64,000 bases of DNA, taken from assembly GCA_903877385.1 (NCBI GenBank), contig CAIRDP010000020.1:124001-188000 (forward strand), in the 5' to 3' direction. The DNA comes from an uncultured Bacteroidales bacterium (GTDB lineage: Bacteria > Bacteroidota > Bacteroidia > Bacteroidales > FEN-979). Positions 26,391 to 35,442 of the stretch are shown in pieces. The notes beneath the pieces are model-generated. The model searched no databases. It was given only the letters and a program-made list of their open reading frames with translations, and had not been told where the DNA came from. The stretch's first letter is position 1. Each line of letters opens with the position of its first letter. The translations under genes and the position numbers were made by a program.

Positions 26391-26918
26391 TTACTTGATT
26401 TCTTCTCCTTTTGCAAGTTTCCTTAGAACTTCGATGATCTCATTCTCATTCCCTTCGGCATAGGTGGTATGGGTCCATACGATCTGGCCTTTGCCGTTAA
26501 GGATAAAGGTTTGCGGTATCGGGCCTACGCCCATGGCACGCTTCAGGTCTGAGTTCTGGTCGATAAGGATGGTATAATTCCACCCTTTGCCGTCAACGAA
26601 TGGTTTTACCTGCGACATGGACCTGGCATCGTCAACCGAAACTGCATAAAGCTTAACCCCTGTTTCCTTTACCCAGTCGTCGTAAACATCGGAGATGGCG
26701 CTCAATTCGCGAACGCAGGGTTTGCACCAGGTTGCCCAGAAATCGATAATAATTGGTTTCCCGTCATTCTCAATCTTGGTGGTACTGAACACGTTCCCGT
26801 AAATATCCTTGATGTTGACATCGGGGACGGTCTTACGTTTTGCTGATGCATCCTCGCTCTGGGCGAAGCTCAGGATAAAGGCTGATAAAAAGATAAGGAG
26901 CAGGCTTGTTTTTTTCAT
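26391..26918 (-). CDS. TlpA/ResA-like thiol-disulfide oxidoreductase
   Basis: 175 aa. Signal peptide (ends SFAQ), then a thioredoxin fold with the active site WCKPC (Cys65 and Cys68) in IIDFWATWCKPCVREL, and the cis-Pro region GPIPQTFILNGKG. It should act in the periplasm on cysteines of exported proteins. First gene of the operon TlpA-DUF6029-Omp28; a promoter element lies at 26947. Confidence 0.93.
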   Translation of the reverse strand: MKKTSLLLIFLSAFILSFAQSEDASAKRKTVPDVNIKDIYGNVFSTTKIENDGKPIIIDFWATWCKPCVRELSAISDVYDDWVKETGVKLYAVSVDDARSMSQVKPFVDGKGWNYTILIDQNSDLKRAMGVGPIPQTFILNGKGQIVWTHTTYAEGNENEIIEVLRKLAKGEEIK

Positions 26919-26946
26919 GAGGTGTTGTGATTAAATTAACATGATG

Positions 26947-26954
26947 CAAAAATA
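26947..26954 (-). promoter_or_regulatory. -7 element of the TlpA-DUF6029-Omp28 operon
   Basis: TATTTTTG on the - strand, an exact TAnnTTTG match, 28 bp before the ATG at 26918. It lies between this operon and the upstream manA stop. Confidence 0.45.
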
Positions 26955-26963
26955 CGATTTATA

Positions 26964-27944
26964 TCATACATTGTAGACTTCAAGAATTTTGCAGTCGGGG
27001 CGCGGGAAAAGAGTGATCTTGTCAAGGATTGCAGGGATCAGCAAGACTTCCCCGGCAGAGATGCTTTCTTTTCCTGATCCGACTGACAGTTCAGCATTGC
27101 CCCCTGTACAGATATAAATAATGCAGGAATCCAGTTCGGAATAATCCTTGGCAATAGGAAGGTTGAAGTCGAGGATATTGGTATGGAAATAAGGGCTCTC
27201 AACCAGGTTCACGCTATGGTTTTTAATCCTGGTATATTCGCTGCGGTACGAGAGGGGGACATTGAAATCAATCGCATCCAGGGCGAGGGCGGTATGCAGC
27301 TCCCTTGAATTTCCCTGTTCGTCAAGCCTGTCCCAGTCGTAAATGCGGTAGGTCGTATCGGAAGTCTGCTGTATCTCGGTCAGGAGGATACCGGGCCCTA
27401 GCGCATGTACCCTGCCTGCGGGCATGTAAAAGACATCGCCTTTTTTAACCGGTTCATAATTCAGGATATTTTTCAGGGTTTTCTCCTTCAGGTTCTTCAT
27501 GTAGAACTCCCTGCTGATCTTGCGGTTGAATCCCGAAATCAGTTCGGCTCCATCCTTTGCATCCAACACATACCACATTTCGGTCTTGCCGCCCTCAAGT
27601 TTTCGCCTGGCTGCAAGGGCATCATCAGGATGCACCTGCACCGAGAGCCAGTCATTGGCATCAAGGAACTTGATAAGGACCGGGAACTGCTCCTTATTCC
27701 TGGTAAACGCCTTCTCCCCCACCAGCTCATCCATATAAACTTCCAGGAGTTCGTTCAGTTCGTTGCCCTTCAGAAACCCGTTGCTTACTTTGGTCTGTGA
27801 ACCGGGCACTCCCGACAGCATCCAGGCCTCGCCTATATCCTTTCCGGGAGCAAAATCAAACCCTAAGGAAGATTTCATCTTTTGCCCGCCCCAAATTTTC
27901 TCACGGAACAAGGGCTTGAATTTCAATGGGTACAATGTATTCAT
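26964..27944 (-). CDS. manA: Mannose-6-phosphate isomerase, type I
   Basis: 326 aa, as for the short Bacteroidota/Firmicutes enzymes. It interconverts fructose-6-phosphate and mannose-6-phosphate. The N-terminal LYPLKFKPLFREKIWGGQKM, zinc-site VQVHPDD with the following KTEMWYVLDA, and GDVFYMPAGRVHALGPG with an EIQQTSDTTYRIYDW block are the family signatures. It lies divergent from the kinase gene at 28051. Confidence 0.95.
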   Translation of the reverse strand: MNTLYPLKFKPLFREKIWGGQKMKSSLGFDFAPGKDIGEAWMLSGVPGSQTKVSNGFLKGNELNELLEVYMDELVGEKAFTRNKEQFPVLIKFLDANDWLSVQVHPDDALAARRKLEGGKTEMWYVLDAKDGAELISGFNRKISREFYMKNLKEKTLKNILNYEPVKKGDVFYMPAGRVHALGPGILLTEIQQTSDTTYRIYDWDRLDEQGNSRELHTALALDAIDFNVPLSYRSEYTRIKNHSVNLVESPYFHTNILDFNLPIAKDYSELDSCIIYICTGGNAELSVGSGKESISAGEVLLIPAILDKITLFPRPDCKILEVYNV

Positions 27945-27985
27945 AAAAAATGTATTAGGATGAGCCGAGAGGTCGAAACTTCTTG

Positions 27986-27993
27986 TAACTTTG
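27986..27993 (+). promoter_or_regulatory. -7 element of the kinase/dCMP deaminase pair
   Basis: TAACTTTG, an exact TAnnTTTG match, 57 bp before the ATG at 28051. No clear -33 element. Confidence 0.4.
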
Positions 27994-28050
27994 AATCCTG
28001 CCTGCAGGCAAAATTACTATTTTCGGGTAATATGAAGGACTTTATCGAAC

Positions 28051-28629
28051 ATGCGTATGCTTTGTATTGGAATTACAGGAACCATCGGAGCCGGTAAGGG
28101 TACGGTGGTTGAATATCTTGAGAAATCACGGGGTTTCAGGCATTATTCCGTTCGGGGCTTCCTTCTGGAGTATATCAGGCAGGAGGGCATGCCCGAGAAC
28201 CGCGACAGCATGTTTTTGCTCGGGAACCGCCTGAGAACGGAATTCGGGGCCTCCTATATCGTGGATTACTTATATGATATGGCGATGGACAGTGATGATA
28301 ACTGCATCATCGAGAGTATCCGCACCCCGGGCGAAGCAACGTCATTGCGCTCCAGGGGTAATTTTTACCTCCTGGCCGTAGATGCAGATCCAGGGCTGAG
28401 GTATAAAAGGATACGGCTGAGAAAATCAGAGACCGATACAGTTTCTTTTGCTACTTTCACCGAAAATGAAGAAAGGGAAATGACATCCGCAGATCCTGAC
28501 TGTCAGAATATCAGGGAATGTATCCGTATGGCTGATTTCGTAATGAGCAATAACGGCAGCAGGGAGGAATTGTATGAACAGCTGGAAACTATTTTAATAA
28601 AGATCCTAAATGGAAGAACAAGCATATAA
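28051..28629 (+). CDS. P-loop kinase, probably a deoxynucleotide or dephospho-CoA kinase relative
   Basis: 192 aa. The N-terminus has a Walker A loop, GITGTIGAGKGT, followed by a lid-like helical part and charged LRYKRIRLRKSETD; the fold matches the dephospho-CoA kinase/nucleoside monophosphate kinase group. Its last 20 bp overlap the start of the dCMP deaminase gene, so a role in deoxynucleotide salvage is the natural guess. Substrate assignment is inference. Confidence 0.72.
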   Translation: MRMLCIGITGTIGAGKGTVVEYLEKSRGFRHYSVRGFLLEYIRQEGMPENRDSMFLLGNRLRTEFGASYIVDYLYDMAMDSDDNCIIESIRTPGEATSLRSRGNFYLLAVDADPGLRYKRIRLRKSETDTVSFATFTENEEREMTSADPDCQNIRECIRMADFVMSNNGSREELYEQLETILIKILNGRTSI

Positions 28630-29107
28630 GAGACCCTCCTGGGACGAGTATTTCATGGAAATTGCCAATACGGTGGCTACCCGTGCCACCTGTGACAGGG
28701 GCAGAAGCGGGTGCGTGATCGCCCGCAACAAACAGATACTGGTGACCGGCTATGTTGGTAGTCCGCGAGGCTTGCAGCATTGCGACGAGATCGGCCACCT
28801 GATGAAAAAAGTATACCATGAGGACGGCCGTATTACGCAGCATTGCATGCGCACCGTGCATGCCGAACAGAATGCCATATGCCAGGCCGCAAGGCTGGGG
28901 ATCCCCCTGCAGGGAGCAACTATCTACTGCCGAATGACACCCTGCCGCACCTGCGCCATGCTCATCATCAACTGCGGCATCGAGCGGGTGGTCTGCGAAA
29001 GGAAGTACCACGACAGCCAGGAGAGCGAAACTATGTTCCTGCAATCAGGGGTAAGCCTCGAATATGTGTATAACGAAGTACAGGAGTATAAAGACCAGCA
29101 GGGCTGA
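28610..29107 (+). CDS. dCMP deaminase (ComEB-like cytidine/deoxycytidylate deaminase)
   Basis: 165 aa. Zinc-site motifs: HAEQNAI with His84 and the catalytic Glu86, then PCRTC with Cys112 and Cys115. It also has a second cluster of His/Cys (QHCDEIGH, about 56-63) found in dCMP deaminases. It converts dCMP to dUMP for dTTP synthesis. It starts inside the upstream kinase gene. Confidence 0.93.
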   Translation: MEEQAYKRPSWDEYFMEIANTVATRATCDRGRSGCVIARNKQILVTGYVGSPRGLQHCDEIGHLMKKVYHEDGRITQHCMRTVHAEQNAICQAARLGIPLQGATIYCRMTPCRTCAMLIINCGIERVVCERKYHDSQESETMFLQSGVSLEYVYNEVQEYKDQQG

Positions 29108-29148
29108 TGAAAGTAAACCTGTACGAAACACAAGGAGAACTTAGTTAA

Positions 29149-29664
29149 ATGCACCCAGAGCACGGATTGTCCAGGTCCCAGTTTGAAGCCTTGTTCCGCA
29201 GCGAATATAAGGGCATGCTGTATTTTGCCATCCGCTATGTAAAAGAAGAAGAAGCTGCCAAGGAGATCGTGCAGGAAGCTTTTATCAACCTTTGGGAGAA
29301 GAGGGAATCCATAGATCCGTTAAGGGAAGTGAAATCCTATCTTTCGGCTTCGGTAAGGAACCGCTGTCTAAACCATCTCCGCGACAACAAACGGTTTAAC
29401 GGCAAACTGCTCAGCCTGGGAGGCCTGCTGCCCATGCCCAGCAACGACGAACACAACCAGATGGAATTCAGGGAGTTAAGTCTGCAGATAAAGCATGCTA
29501 TTGATGAACTTCCCGAAAAATGCAGGGAGGTGTTCAGGCTGAACCGTTTCGAACAGATGAAATACCAGCAGATTGCCGACCACCTGCAGATTTCAATAAA
29601 AACCGTGGAGACACAAATGTCGAAAGCTCTCGCCCATATGAGGAGCAGGATAAAACAAACCTGA
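29149..29664 (+). CDS. ECF RNA polymerase sigma factor (FecI-like, Bacteroidota type)
   Basis: 171 aa. Region 2 is FEALFRSEYKGMLYFAIRYVKEEEAAKEIVQEAFINLWEKR in function (about 11-55); region 4 is DELPEKCREVFRLNRF, then YQQIADHLQISIKTVETQ (helix-turn-helix). Followed after about 58 bp by a FecR anti-sigma gene and a TonB receptor with an STN domain, the classical surface-signalling arrangement. Confidence 0.95.
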   Translation: MHPEHGLSRSQFEALFRSEYKGMLYFAIRYVKEEEAAKEIVQEAFINLWEKRESIDPLREVKSYLSASVRNRCLNHLRDNKRFNGKLLSLGGLLPMPSNDEHNQMEFRELSLQIKHAIDELPEKCREVFRLNRFEQMKYQQIADHLQISIKTVETQMSKALAHMRSRIKQT

Positions 29665-29722
29665 AATTTATTTATAATGAGGTATAAGGGTAAAGCCCGC
29701 TTAAGGTGTATAATTATTGATC

Positions 29723-30778
29723 ATGAAAAAAGATTCCGCATATTTTGAAGAGCTCACGGCCAGGTATTTCAGCGGGGAAGCAAGCCCTGCCGAGATTTCC
29801 GAACTTTCGGCCTGGGTTGCCGTGAGCGACGAAAATAAAACGGTCTTCAGGGAGTCGCAGTACGCCTGGATGGCCGTTGAAGAGTCACGCGTGGTTGATG
29901 CAGTGGATCTTGATGAGGAATGGGCTTCGTTTGAAAAACAGCTTGGAATCCATGAGAAGAGTAGTGATGTTCTACTTCATAATTCAAAATTCGTTAATCA
30001 ATATTCAATATTCAAATCCCCCCCATCTTCAAACCATCTCAGCATTTCCCGTTTTCTTCTACGGCTCGCAGCCGTAATGCTTATTTTGGCCAGCCCTGCA
30101 TACCTTCTTTACCGTTACCTCCACCAGCCTGCCATCAAAGAACTTGCAGCCATTACCCACCGCATCGACACCCTTCTCCCCGATGGTTCCAGGGTTACCC
30201 TGAATACCGGGGCAAAAATCAAATATCCCGAAAAGTTCAAAGGAAAGAAAAGGGCAGTAAGCCTTGAAGGCGAAGCTTACTTTGATGTGGCCCATAACGC
30301 TTCCCAACCTTTCATCATCGCTGCGGGAGGGATCAGGGTTGAAGTGAAAGGCACCTCGTTTTACATCAACACACGTTCATGGAACGGTGATTTTGAGCTG
30401 GTGCTGACGACCGGCAAAGTCGAACTTTACCTTGAAAACGATTCAGGCCCGGCCCGGGTGCTGAACCCCGGTGAAAAAGCTGTAATCCACGGGAACCAAA
30501 TCATCATCAGCCCTAACGGGGATGCCAATTACATGGCCTGGAAAACACTCAGGATCTCGTTCAGCAACGAACCCCTCAATTCTGTTGTTGCCACTTTAAG
30601 CAAGGTCTACCAATCCAGTGTTTGTCTTGGCAATCCAGCCCTTGCCCAATGCCGGCTCACCGCAACTTTCGATAATCAATCCCTTGAATCTGTACTAAAC
30701 GTAATTAAAGCTACGTTGGATGTAGATATCAGGAATTCCGGATCTTTGGTGGAAATATCCGGTAAAGGATGCAGATAA
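29723..30778 (+). CDS. FecR-like anti-sigma factor
   Basis: 351 aa from ATG 29723. N-terminal cytoplasmic anti-sigma part with EELTARYFSGEASPAEISEL, one membrane helix near residues 108-126 (RLAAVMLILASPAYLLYRYL), then the periplasmic FecR domain (TLLPDGSRVTLNTGAKIKYP, then GEAYFDVAHNA). The linker before the helix is coded by a heptamer array (29982-30016, residues about 87-98), which is very unusual. Its end overlaps the TonB receptor start by 10 bp. Confidence 0.92.
   Translation: MKKDSAYFEELTARYFSGEASPAEISELSAWVAVSDENKTVFRESQYAWMAVEESRVVDAVDLDEEWASFEKQLGIHEKSSDVLLHNSKFVNQYSIFKSPPSSNHLSISRFLLRLAAVMLILASPAYLLYRYLHQPAIKELAAITHRIDTLLPDGSRVTLNTGAKIKYPEKFKGKKRAVSLEGEAYFDVAHNASQPFIIAAGGIRVEVKGTSFYINTRSWNGDFELVLTTGKVELYLENDSGPARVLNPGEKAVIHGNQIIISPNGDANYMAWKTLRISFSNEPLNSVVATLSKVYQSSVCLGNPALAQCRLTATFDNQSLESVLNVIKATLDVDIRNSGSLVEISGKGCR
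29982..30016. repeat. Heptamer word array inside the FecR-like gene, five units
   Basis: ATTCAAA, ATTCGTT, AATCAAT, ATTCAAT, ATTCAAA in perfect 7-bp phase inside the coding frame. The 33 bp match 6440-6472 except at three A/G positions. It encodes a stretch such as NSKFVNQYSIF in the linker between the anti-sigma domain and the membrane helix. Confidence 0.88.
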
Positions 30779-33468
30779 AACGAAGCAGCAGTATTGTGTC
30801 AAAAGCCAGGTCTCTTCTTGTGATCGGGACTCTGCTGCTCATTTTATTCCCTGCATCCCCACTCAATGCCCAGTTACTGGACAAGCTCATCAGCATACAT
30901 ATAAAAAACCAGCCGCTCAGCACTGCCCTTACCGGTATCTCCGATGAAGGGAATATCAATTTCTCCTACAATCCCCAGAACATACCCCGTGATAAAACCG
31001 TAAGTATCAGCTGCAGCAATAAACCTTTGAGGGAAGTCCTGGATATTATCCTCAAACCCTTGGGCATCACTTATTTTGAACTTGAGAACCAGGTGGTGCT
31101 CAGGATGCCTGCCCCGGGTCCCCGGCCCCGGCAGGATGAAGCGGCCAGGCCCCCCAGGCATTTTACCATCAGCGGGTTTATCAGGGAAAAAAGCAGCGGC
31201 GAGGTGCTCATAGGCGCGAATGTCTTTGCCAGGGGCACGAACTTCGGAACGAGTTCAAACGCCTACGGGTTCTACTCTCTTACCCTGCCCGAAGGCCGGT
31301 ATGTGCTGGATTATTCCTTTCTTGGCTTCGGGGAGATCCAGGATGAGACCGATGTGAATTCCGATCAGCGTATCAGCAAGGAGATGGAGGAAGTCAAACT
31401 CGATATGAAAGAAGTAGTGGTAAAGCCCGGGGAGAAGGGCTCCGACATCAGGCGAAGCCAGTTAAGTGATTTTAATTTTTCAAATAAAACCCTGTCCAGC
31501 CTGCCTGGTTTTGCAGGGACTCCCGATATCCTTAAAGCCCTGCAGGCGGTTCCTGGCGTCCATTCCTATGGCGACGGCTCTTCCCTGTTTTATGTTCGGG
31601 GAGGGAACAGCGACCAGAATCTCCTTCTCCTCGATGAAGCGCCAATTTACAATGCATCGCATCTCTTCGGATTTTTTTCGGCCCTTTCGCCCGATGCCGT
31701 CAACGACATCCAGGTTTACAAAGGGGATTTCCCGCCGGGCTACGGGGGCAGGCTCAGCTCGGTGGTGGATGTTAAAGCCAGGGAGGGGAATATGAAACGT
31801 TTTGGCTTCAGCGGAAACCTGGGTCCTTATGCTTCAAACATCTCCGTCGAAGGACCGATCTGGAAAGACCATGCATCATTTTTCGTTTCGGGCCGGCTTT
31901 CAACCCTCAACTGGCTGAATTATTTCCTGAACAACCAGCCCGGTTTCAACATACTGTTCTATGACCTCAATGCCAAGCTTAACCTGATTGCCAACGACAA
32001 CAACAGGTTCTACCTCACTTTTTATACAGGCCGTGACGACTTTTCAAGGCTCAATGCATCGGCTTACCGCATATACGGGATCAGCTGGAACAATATCCTC
32101 GGGACAGCCCGCTGGAACCATGTTTTTAACGAGAAGCTGTTTTCAAACACCACCCTTAACTACAGCCGTTACGATTATTACCTCTATACCACCGAAAGCC
32201 GCAAAGGCTTCTGGACTTCATCCATTGCGAACCTTACGTTCAAATCGGATTATACCTGGTTCATTAATTCGGCCAATACGGTAAAGGCGGGCCTGGAGAT
32301 TACCAACTACCATTCAAACCCCGGGAATATCAAAACGGACCCGGATGCCGCTTCCACAGGCCAGCTGCCGGCAGTCTCAAAATACCAGTGCATGGAATAT
32401 GACCTATACCTGGGCAACGAGCAGAAACTCGGAACCCAAATCATCCTGAAATATGGCCTGCGCCTTCCTCTATGGCAGGATTTCGGGTCCTCCACGGTTT
32501 ACTTCTTCGATGCCAACTACCAGCTCATCGATTCGGCCTCGTACAATAAAAATATTTCTTACTTCAACTACTTAAGCCCTGAACCCAGGCTGAGCGTCAC
32601 CTATAATCCCGGCAGCAGCACCTCCCTTAAATTCAGTTACAGCAGGAACACCCAGTTCCTCCAGCAGCTTTCGAATTCTACAGGCCCGTTTACCTCCCTT
32701 GAAGTATGGGCTCCCAGCGGGCCTAACATCCCCGCCCAGAAAGCCGACCAGTGGGCCCTGGGCTGTTATCAGAAATTTTCACACGACCGCCTGCTTGCAA
32801 GCGCCGAAGTTTTTTATAAAGCCTACCTTGACCACCTGGATTATAAAGACCATGCCAACCTGCTGTACAATCCCCTGATCGAAGGCGAACTTCGTTTTGG
32901 CAAGGCCTGGGCCTACGGAATTGAGATGATGCTCAGGAAACCCGATGGCAGGCTTACAGGCTGGATCTCCTATACCTGGTCAAAGTCGCTTGTGCAGACC
33001 GATGGGGTGAACAACTCTGAAACCTATCCCTCGAATTTTGACAGCCCGAACGATGTGTGCATCAACGTATCCTACGACAACCACCGGCACTGGGCTTTTT
33101 CGGCAGTGTGGTATTACCGTACAGGCAGCCCGGTAACCACGCCTATAGGGTTTTATTACAATACCGGCTATTCAGTCCCGGTTTACGGCTCAAGGAACAA
33201 CAGCCGACTGCCCGATTACCACCGCCTCGACCTCTCGGTAACCTACCGCATCAGCAATCCCGGGAAACGTTTTCAGCAAAACATCATCCTCACATTATAT
33301 AATGCATACGGTCGCTACAACCCTTTTTCTCTGAGTTTCAACCGTACCATCGACAGCAACGGCAATCTCGTGGTTCCTGCAAACACACAGGCTGGCTACC
33401 AGCTTGTTCCCACCACCCTCTCGGTGGCAGGGATCATCCCATCAGTAAACTATCAATTCAAATTCTGA
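30769..33468 (+). CDS. TonB-dependent receptor with N-terminal STN signalling domain
   Basis: 899 aa. Signal peptide, then an STN domain (about 40-115; ISIHIKNQPLSTALTGISD), a carboxypeptidase-regulatory-like domain (ISGFIREKSSGEVLIGANV, about 135-215), and the plug with VRGGNSDQNLLLLDEAPIY and VYKGDFPPGYGGRLSSVVDVK. The barrel ends in VNYQFKF with a terminal Phe. The STN domain and the upstream sigma/anti-sigma pair mean transport and signalling are coupled. The substrate is unknown. Confidence 0.94.
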   Translation: MQIKRSSSIVSKARSLLVIGTLLLILFPASPLNAQLLDKLISIHIKNQPLSTALTGISDEGNINFSYNPQNIPRDKTVSISCSNKPLREVLDIILKPLGITYFELENQVVLRMPAPGPRPRQDEAARPPRHFTISGFIREKSSGEVLIGANVFARGTNFGTSSNAYGFYSLTLPEGRYVLDYSFLGFGEIQDETDVNSDQRISKEMEEVKLDMKEVVVKPGEKGSDIRRSQLSDFNFSNKTLSSLPGFAGTPDILKALQAVPGVHSYGDGSSLFYVRGGNSDQNLLLLDEAPIYNASHLFGFFSALSPDAVNDIQVYKGDFPPGYGGRLSSVVDVKAREGNMKRFGFSGNLGPYASNISVEGPIWKDHASFFVSGRLSTLNWLNYFLNNQPGFNILFYDLNAKLNLIANDNNRFYLTFYTGRDDFSRLNASAYRIYGISWNNILGTARWNHVFNEKLFSNTTLNYSRYDYYLYTTESRKGFWTSSIANLTFKSDYTWFINSANTVKAGLEITNYHSNPGNIKTDPDAASTGQLPAVSKYQCMEYDLYLGNEQKLGTQIILKYGLRLPLWQDFGSSTVYFFDANYQLIDSASYNKNISYFNYLSPEPRLSVTYNPGSSTSLKFSYSRNTQFLQQLSNSTGPFTSLEVWAPSGPNIPAQKADQWALGCYQKFSHDRLLASAEVFYKAYLDHLDYKDHANLLYNPLIEGELRFGKAWAYGIEMMLRKPDGRLTGWISYTWSKSLVQTDGVNNSETYPSNFDSPNDVCINVSYDNHRHWAFSAVWYYRTGSPVTTPIGFYYNTGYSVPVYGSRNNSRLPDYHRLDLSVTYRISNPGKRFQQNIILTLYNAYGRYNPFSLSFNRTIDSNGNLVVPANTQAGYQLVPTTLSVAGIIPSVNYQFKF

Positions 33469-34286
33469 TGAAGAGGTTCTTTACATATGTTGTTTTTTGT
33501 ATGCTGATGGCATCCTGCGTGAAGCAGGTGAACTGGGATGTTCCGGGCGGAGCATCGAACCTGGTCGCGGTGGACGGCATACTTACCAATGAACGGACCA
33601 CCCAGACGATAGTGATCAACCACCCGGTGAACAAGCTGAACGACACCGCCCTCCCTGTGAGCGGGGCCACGGTGATCATCCATACCTCCGATTCAACCTG
33701 GAGCCTCACCGAAAACCCATCGGGGAGCGGGAAGTATCAAACCCCTTCGACCTTTATGGCTTTGATGAACAAAACCTACACCCTGAATATCTATAGCGGG
33801 AGTTCGGTGTATTCGGCCAAAGCCTCGATGGTGGCAGGCATGACGTTCACCCAGCTCACCTACGCACAAAACGATAAGGATACTTTATTCCATATTGATT
33901 TTGTTGCCAGCGCTTTCAGCAGCACCCAGCCCACCATGTGGGAAGTGCTTCTCAACTGGAGCAAGGTCCCGGCTTACCTTCATGCCGATTCATCCAAATG
34001 TAAAGCAAGGCTGCTGTTCTATACCCTGCCGACCCTGGATGTGAGTGAAATTTTCGCACCGGTGGTGGAACAGGTCTCATTTCCCGCGGGAACCATGATT
34101 ACCGAACGAAGGTATTCGCTTGCGCCCCCTCATGCCGAATTTATCAGGGAGATGCTTCTCGAAACCAGCTGGCAGGGGGGATTGTTCCCGACTTCGGCAG
34201 CCAATGTTTCCACGAACCTGAGTTCAGGCGCTGTGGGATTTTTCGGGGTTTGTGCGGTAAATCAATTATCGCTGGTTGTGAAGTAA
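33468..34286 (+). CDS. DUF4249 family lipoprotein, receptor partner
   Basis: 272 aa. Lipobox LMASC near residue 17, then a beta-rich DUF4249 pattern (NLVAVDGILTNERTTQTIVI; SGATVIIHTSDSTWSLTEN). DUF4249 proteins usually follow TonB receptors of this kind, like SusD relatives. Its ATG shares one base with the receptor's TGA. Ligand unknown. Confidence 0.87.
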   Translation: MKRFFTYVVFCMLMASCVKQVNWDVPGGASNLVAVDGILTNERTTQTIVINHPVNKLNDTALPVSGATVIIHTSDSTWSLTENPSGSGKYQTPSTFMALMNKTYTLNIYSGSSVYSAKASMVAGMTFTQLTYAQNDKDTLFHIDFVASAFSSTQPTMWEVLLNWSKVPAYLHADSSKCKARLLFYTLPTLDVSEIFAPVVEQVSFPAGTMITERRYSLAPPHAEFIREMLLETSWQGGLFPTSAANVSTNLSSGAVGFFGVCAVNQLSLVVK

Positions 34287-34440
34287 AGGGCCTCTCTGAA
34301 ACGCCGGTATGGCAACCGGATTTTACGCCCGCTAAAAAAAATTCAGCATCTCTTCATTTTTTTTCATTTCCGCCTCAGGGTACAAACCACCGCCCGTGTA
34401 TAATTAGAAAACAAGCGAAATTAATCTCAAACCACAGAAA

Positions 34441-35385
34441 ATGAAAACGACAAAAATTTTCAAACTCAGCCTCGGTCTTGCAGTCCTTATCGTTTTTGGG
34501 CTTACATCCTGCCAGAAGGATAAGACCACCTCGGCCAGCAGCACCGATAACAACACCGCTTCCATTCAGAACCTTGCTAATGACGACAACCAGGCCACTG
34601 CAGCCTCTGATGAGGCTCTTAACGATATCAACGTTGTGCTTGCAGGCGCCAGCGGGCTTAAATCAAGCCTGGTCCTTCCCTGCCATGCAACAATCGATTC
34701 CACGGCCATAGCAAACGATACCATGACCTATTATGTAACCTATAACGGGACCAACTGCCGGGGGAACCTCAGCCGTACAGGCCAGGTCGAAATCAGCAAG
34801 CATATCGGTACCAGGTGGGGGCAGGTTGGGGCAACCATAACCTATAAATACATCGGTTTCCATGTAACCCATGTGAAATCAGGTAAATCCATCACCCTCA
34901 ACGGCCGCAAGACCTATATTAACGTTACCGGCGGCCTCATCTTTATGATCCCCCAGCTTGTCAGCTCGGTAACCCATAAAGACTCAGGTTACATGAATGT
35001 GACCTTTGATGACAACACCACGAAATTCTGGAATGTCCGCCGCCAGATCACCTATACGAAAGTCAACGGCAGCTTCGTGATGACGATCGACGGTTTCGGC
35101 TCAACCGACGGTTACAACAACCTGGTTCTTTGGGGACTTAACAGGAACGGCGAACAGTTCTACACCCAGATCCTTCAGTCGGTGATACACAGGGAGGTTT
35201 GTTCCTATGATCCCTGCTCAGGCCAGAAAAAAATGACAATCCCTTCACAGAATAAAGGCGCCACACTCACTTTCGGTTACGACAGCAACGACCAGCCCAT
35301 TTCGGGCGATGCATGCCCAAGCAAATACAAGGTCGACTGGTACAAAGGGAGCAACAGCGGAACTATCTATCTTTTCCTACCCTAA
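34441..35385 (+). CDS. Lipoprotein of unknown function, 314 aa
   Basis: Signal peptide with lipobox GLTSC, a Ser/Thr/Asn/Asp-rich linker (about 27-60), then a beta-strand-rich body with many Thr, Tyr and Gly (YYVTYNGTNCRGNLSRTGQV; YMNVTFDDNTTKFWNVRRQI). A Cys-containing segment, HREVCSYDPCSGQKKM, lies near residue 250. No known domain was recognised. It follows the receptor unit by 154 bp and ends in a terminator. Confidence 0.8.
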   Translation: MKTTKIFKLSLGLAVLIVFGLTSCQKDKTTSASSTDNNTASIQNLANDDNQATAASDEALNDINVVLAGASGLKSSLVLPCHATIDSTAIANDTMTYYVTYNGTNCRGNLSRTGQVEISKHIGTRWGQVGATITYKYIGFHVTHVKSGKSITLNGRKTYINVTGGLIFMIPQLVSSVTHKDSGYMNVTFDDNTTKFWNVRRQITYTKVNGSFVMTIDGFGSTDGYNNLVLWGLNRNGEQFYTQILQSVIHREVCSYDPCSGQKKMTIPSQNKGATLTFGYDSNDQPISGDACPSKYKVDWYKGSNSGTIYLFLP

Positions 35386-35410
35386 TACTATAATTTCTGA
35401 TTCGATAAAG

Positions 35411-35438
35411 CCGGGCCGTGATGCGGTCCGGTTTTTTT
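35411..35438 (+). terminator. Intrinsic terminator after the lipoprotein gene
   Basis: An 8-bp stem, CCGGGCCG/CGGTCCGG (one G-T pair), with loop TGATG, followed by seven T. It closes the lipoprotein transcript 26 bp after its stop and precedes the convergent asparaginase stop (35443). Confidence 0.88.
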
Positions 35439-35442
35439 TATG

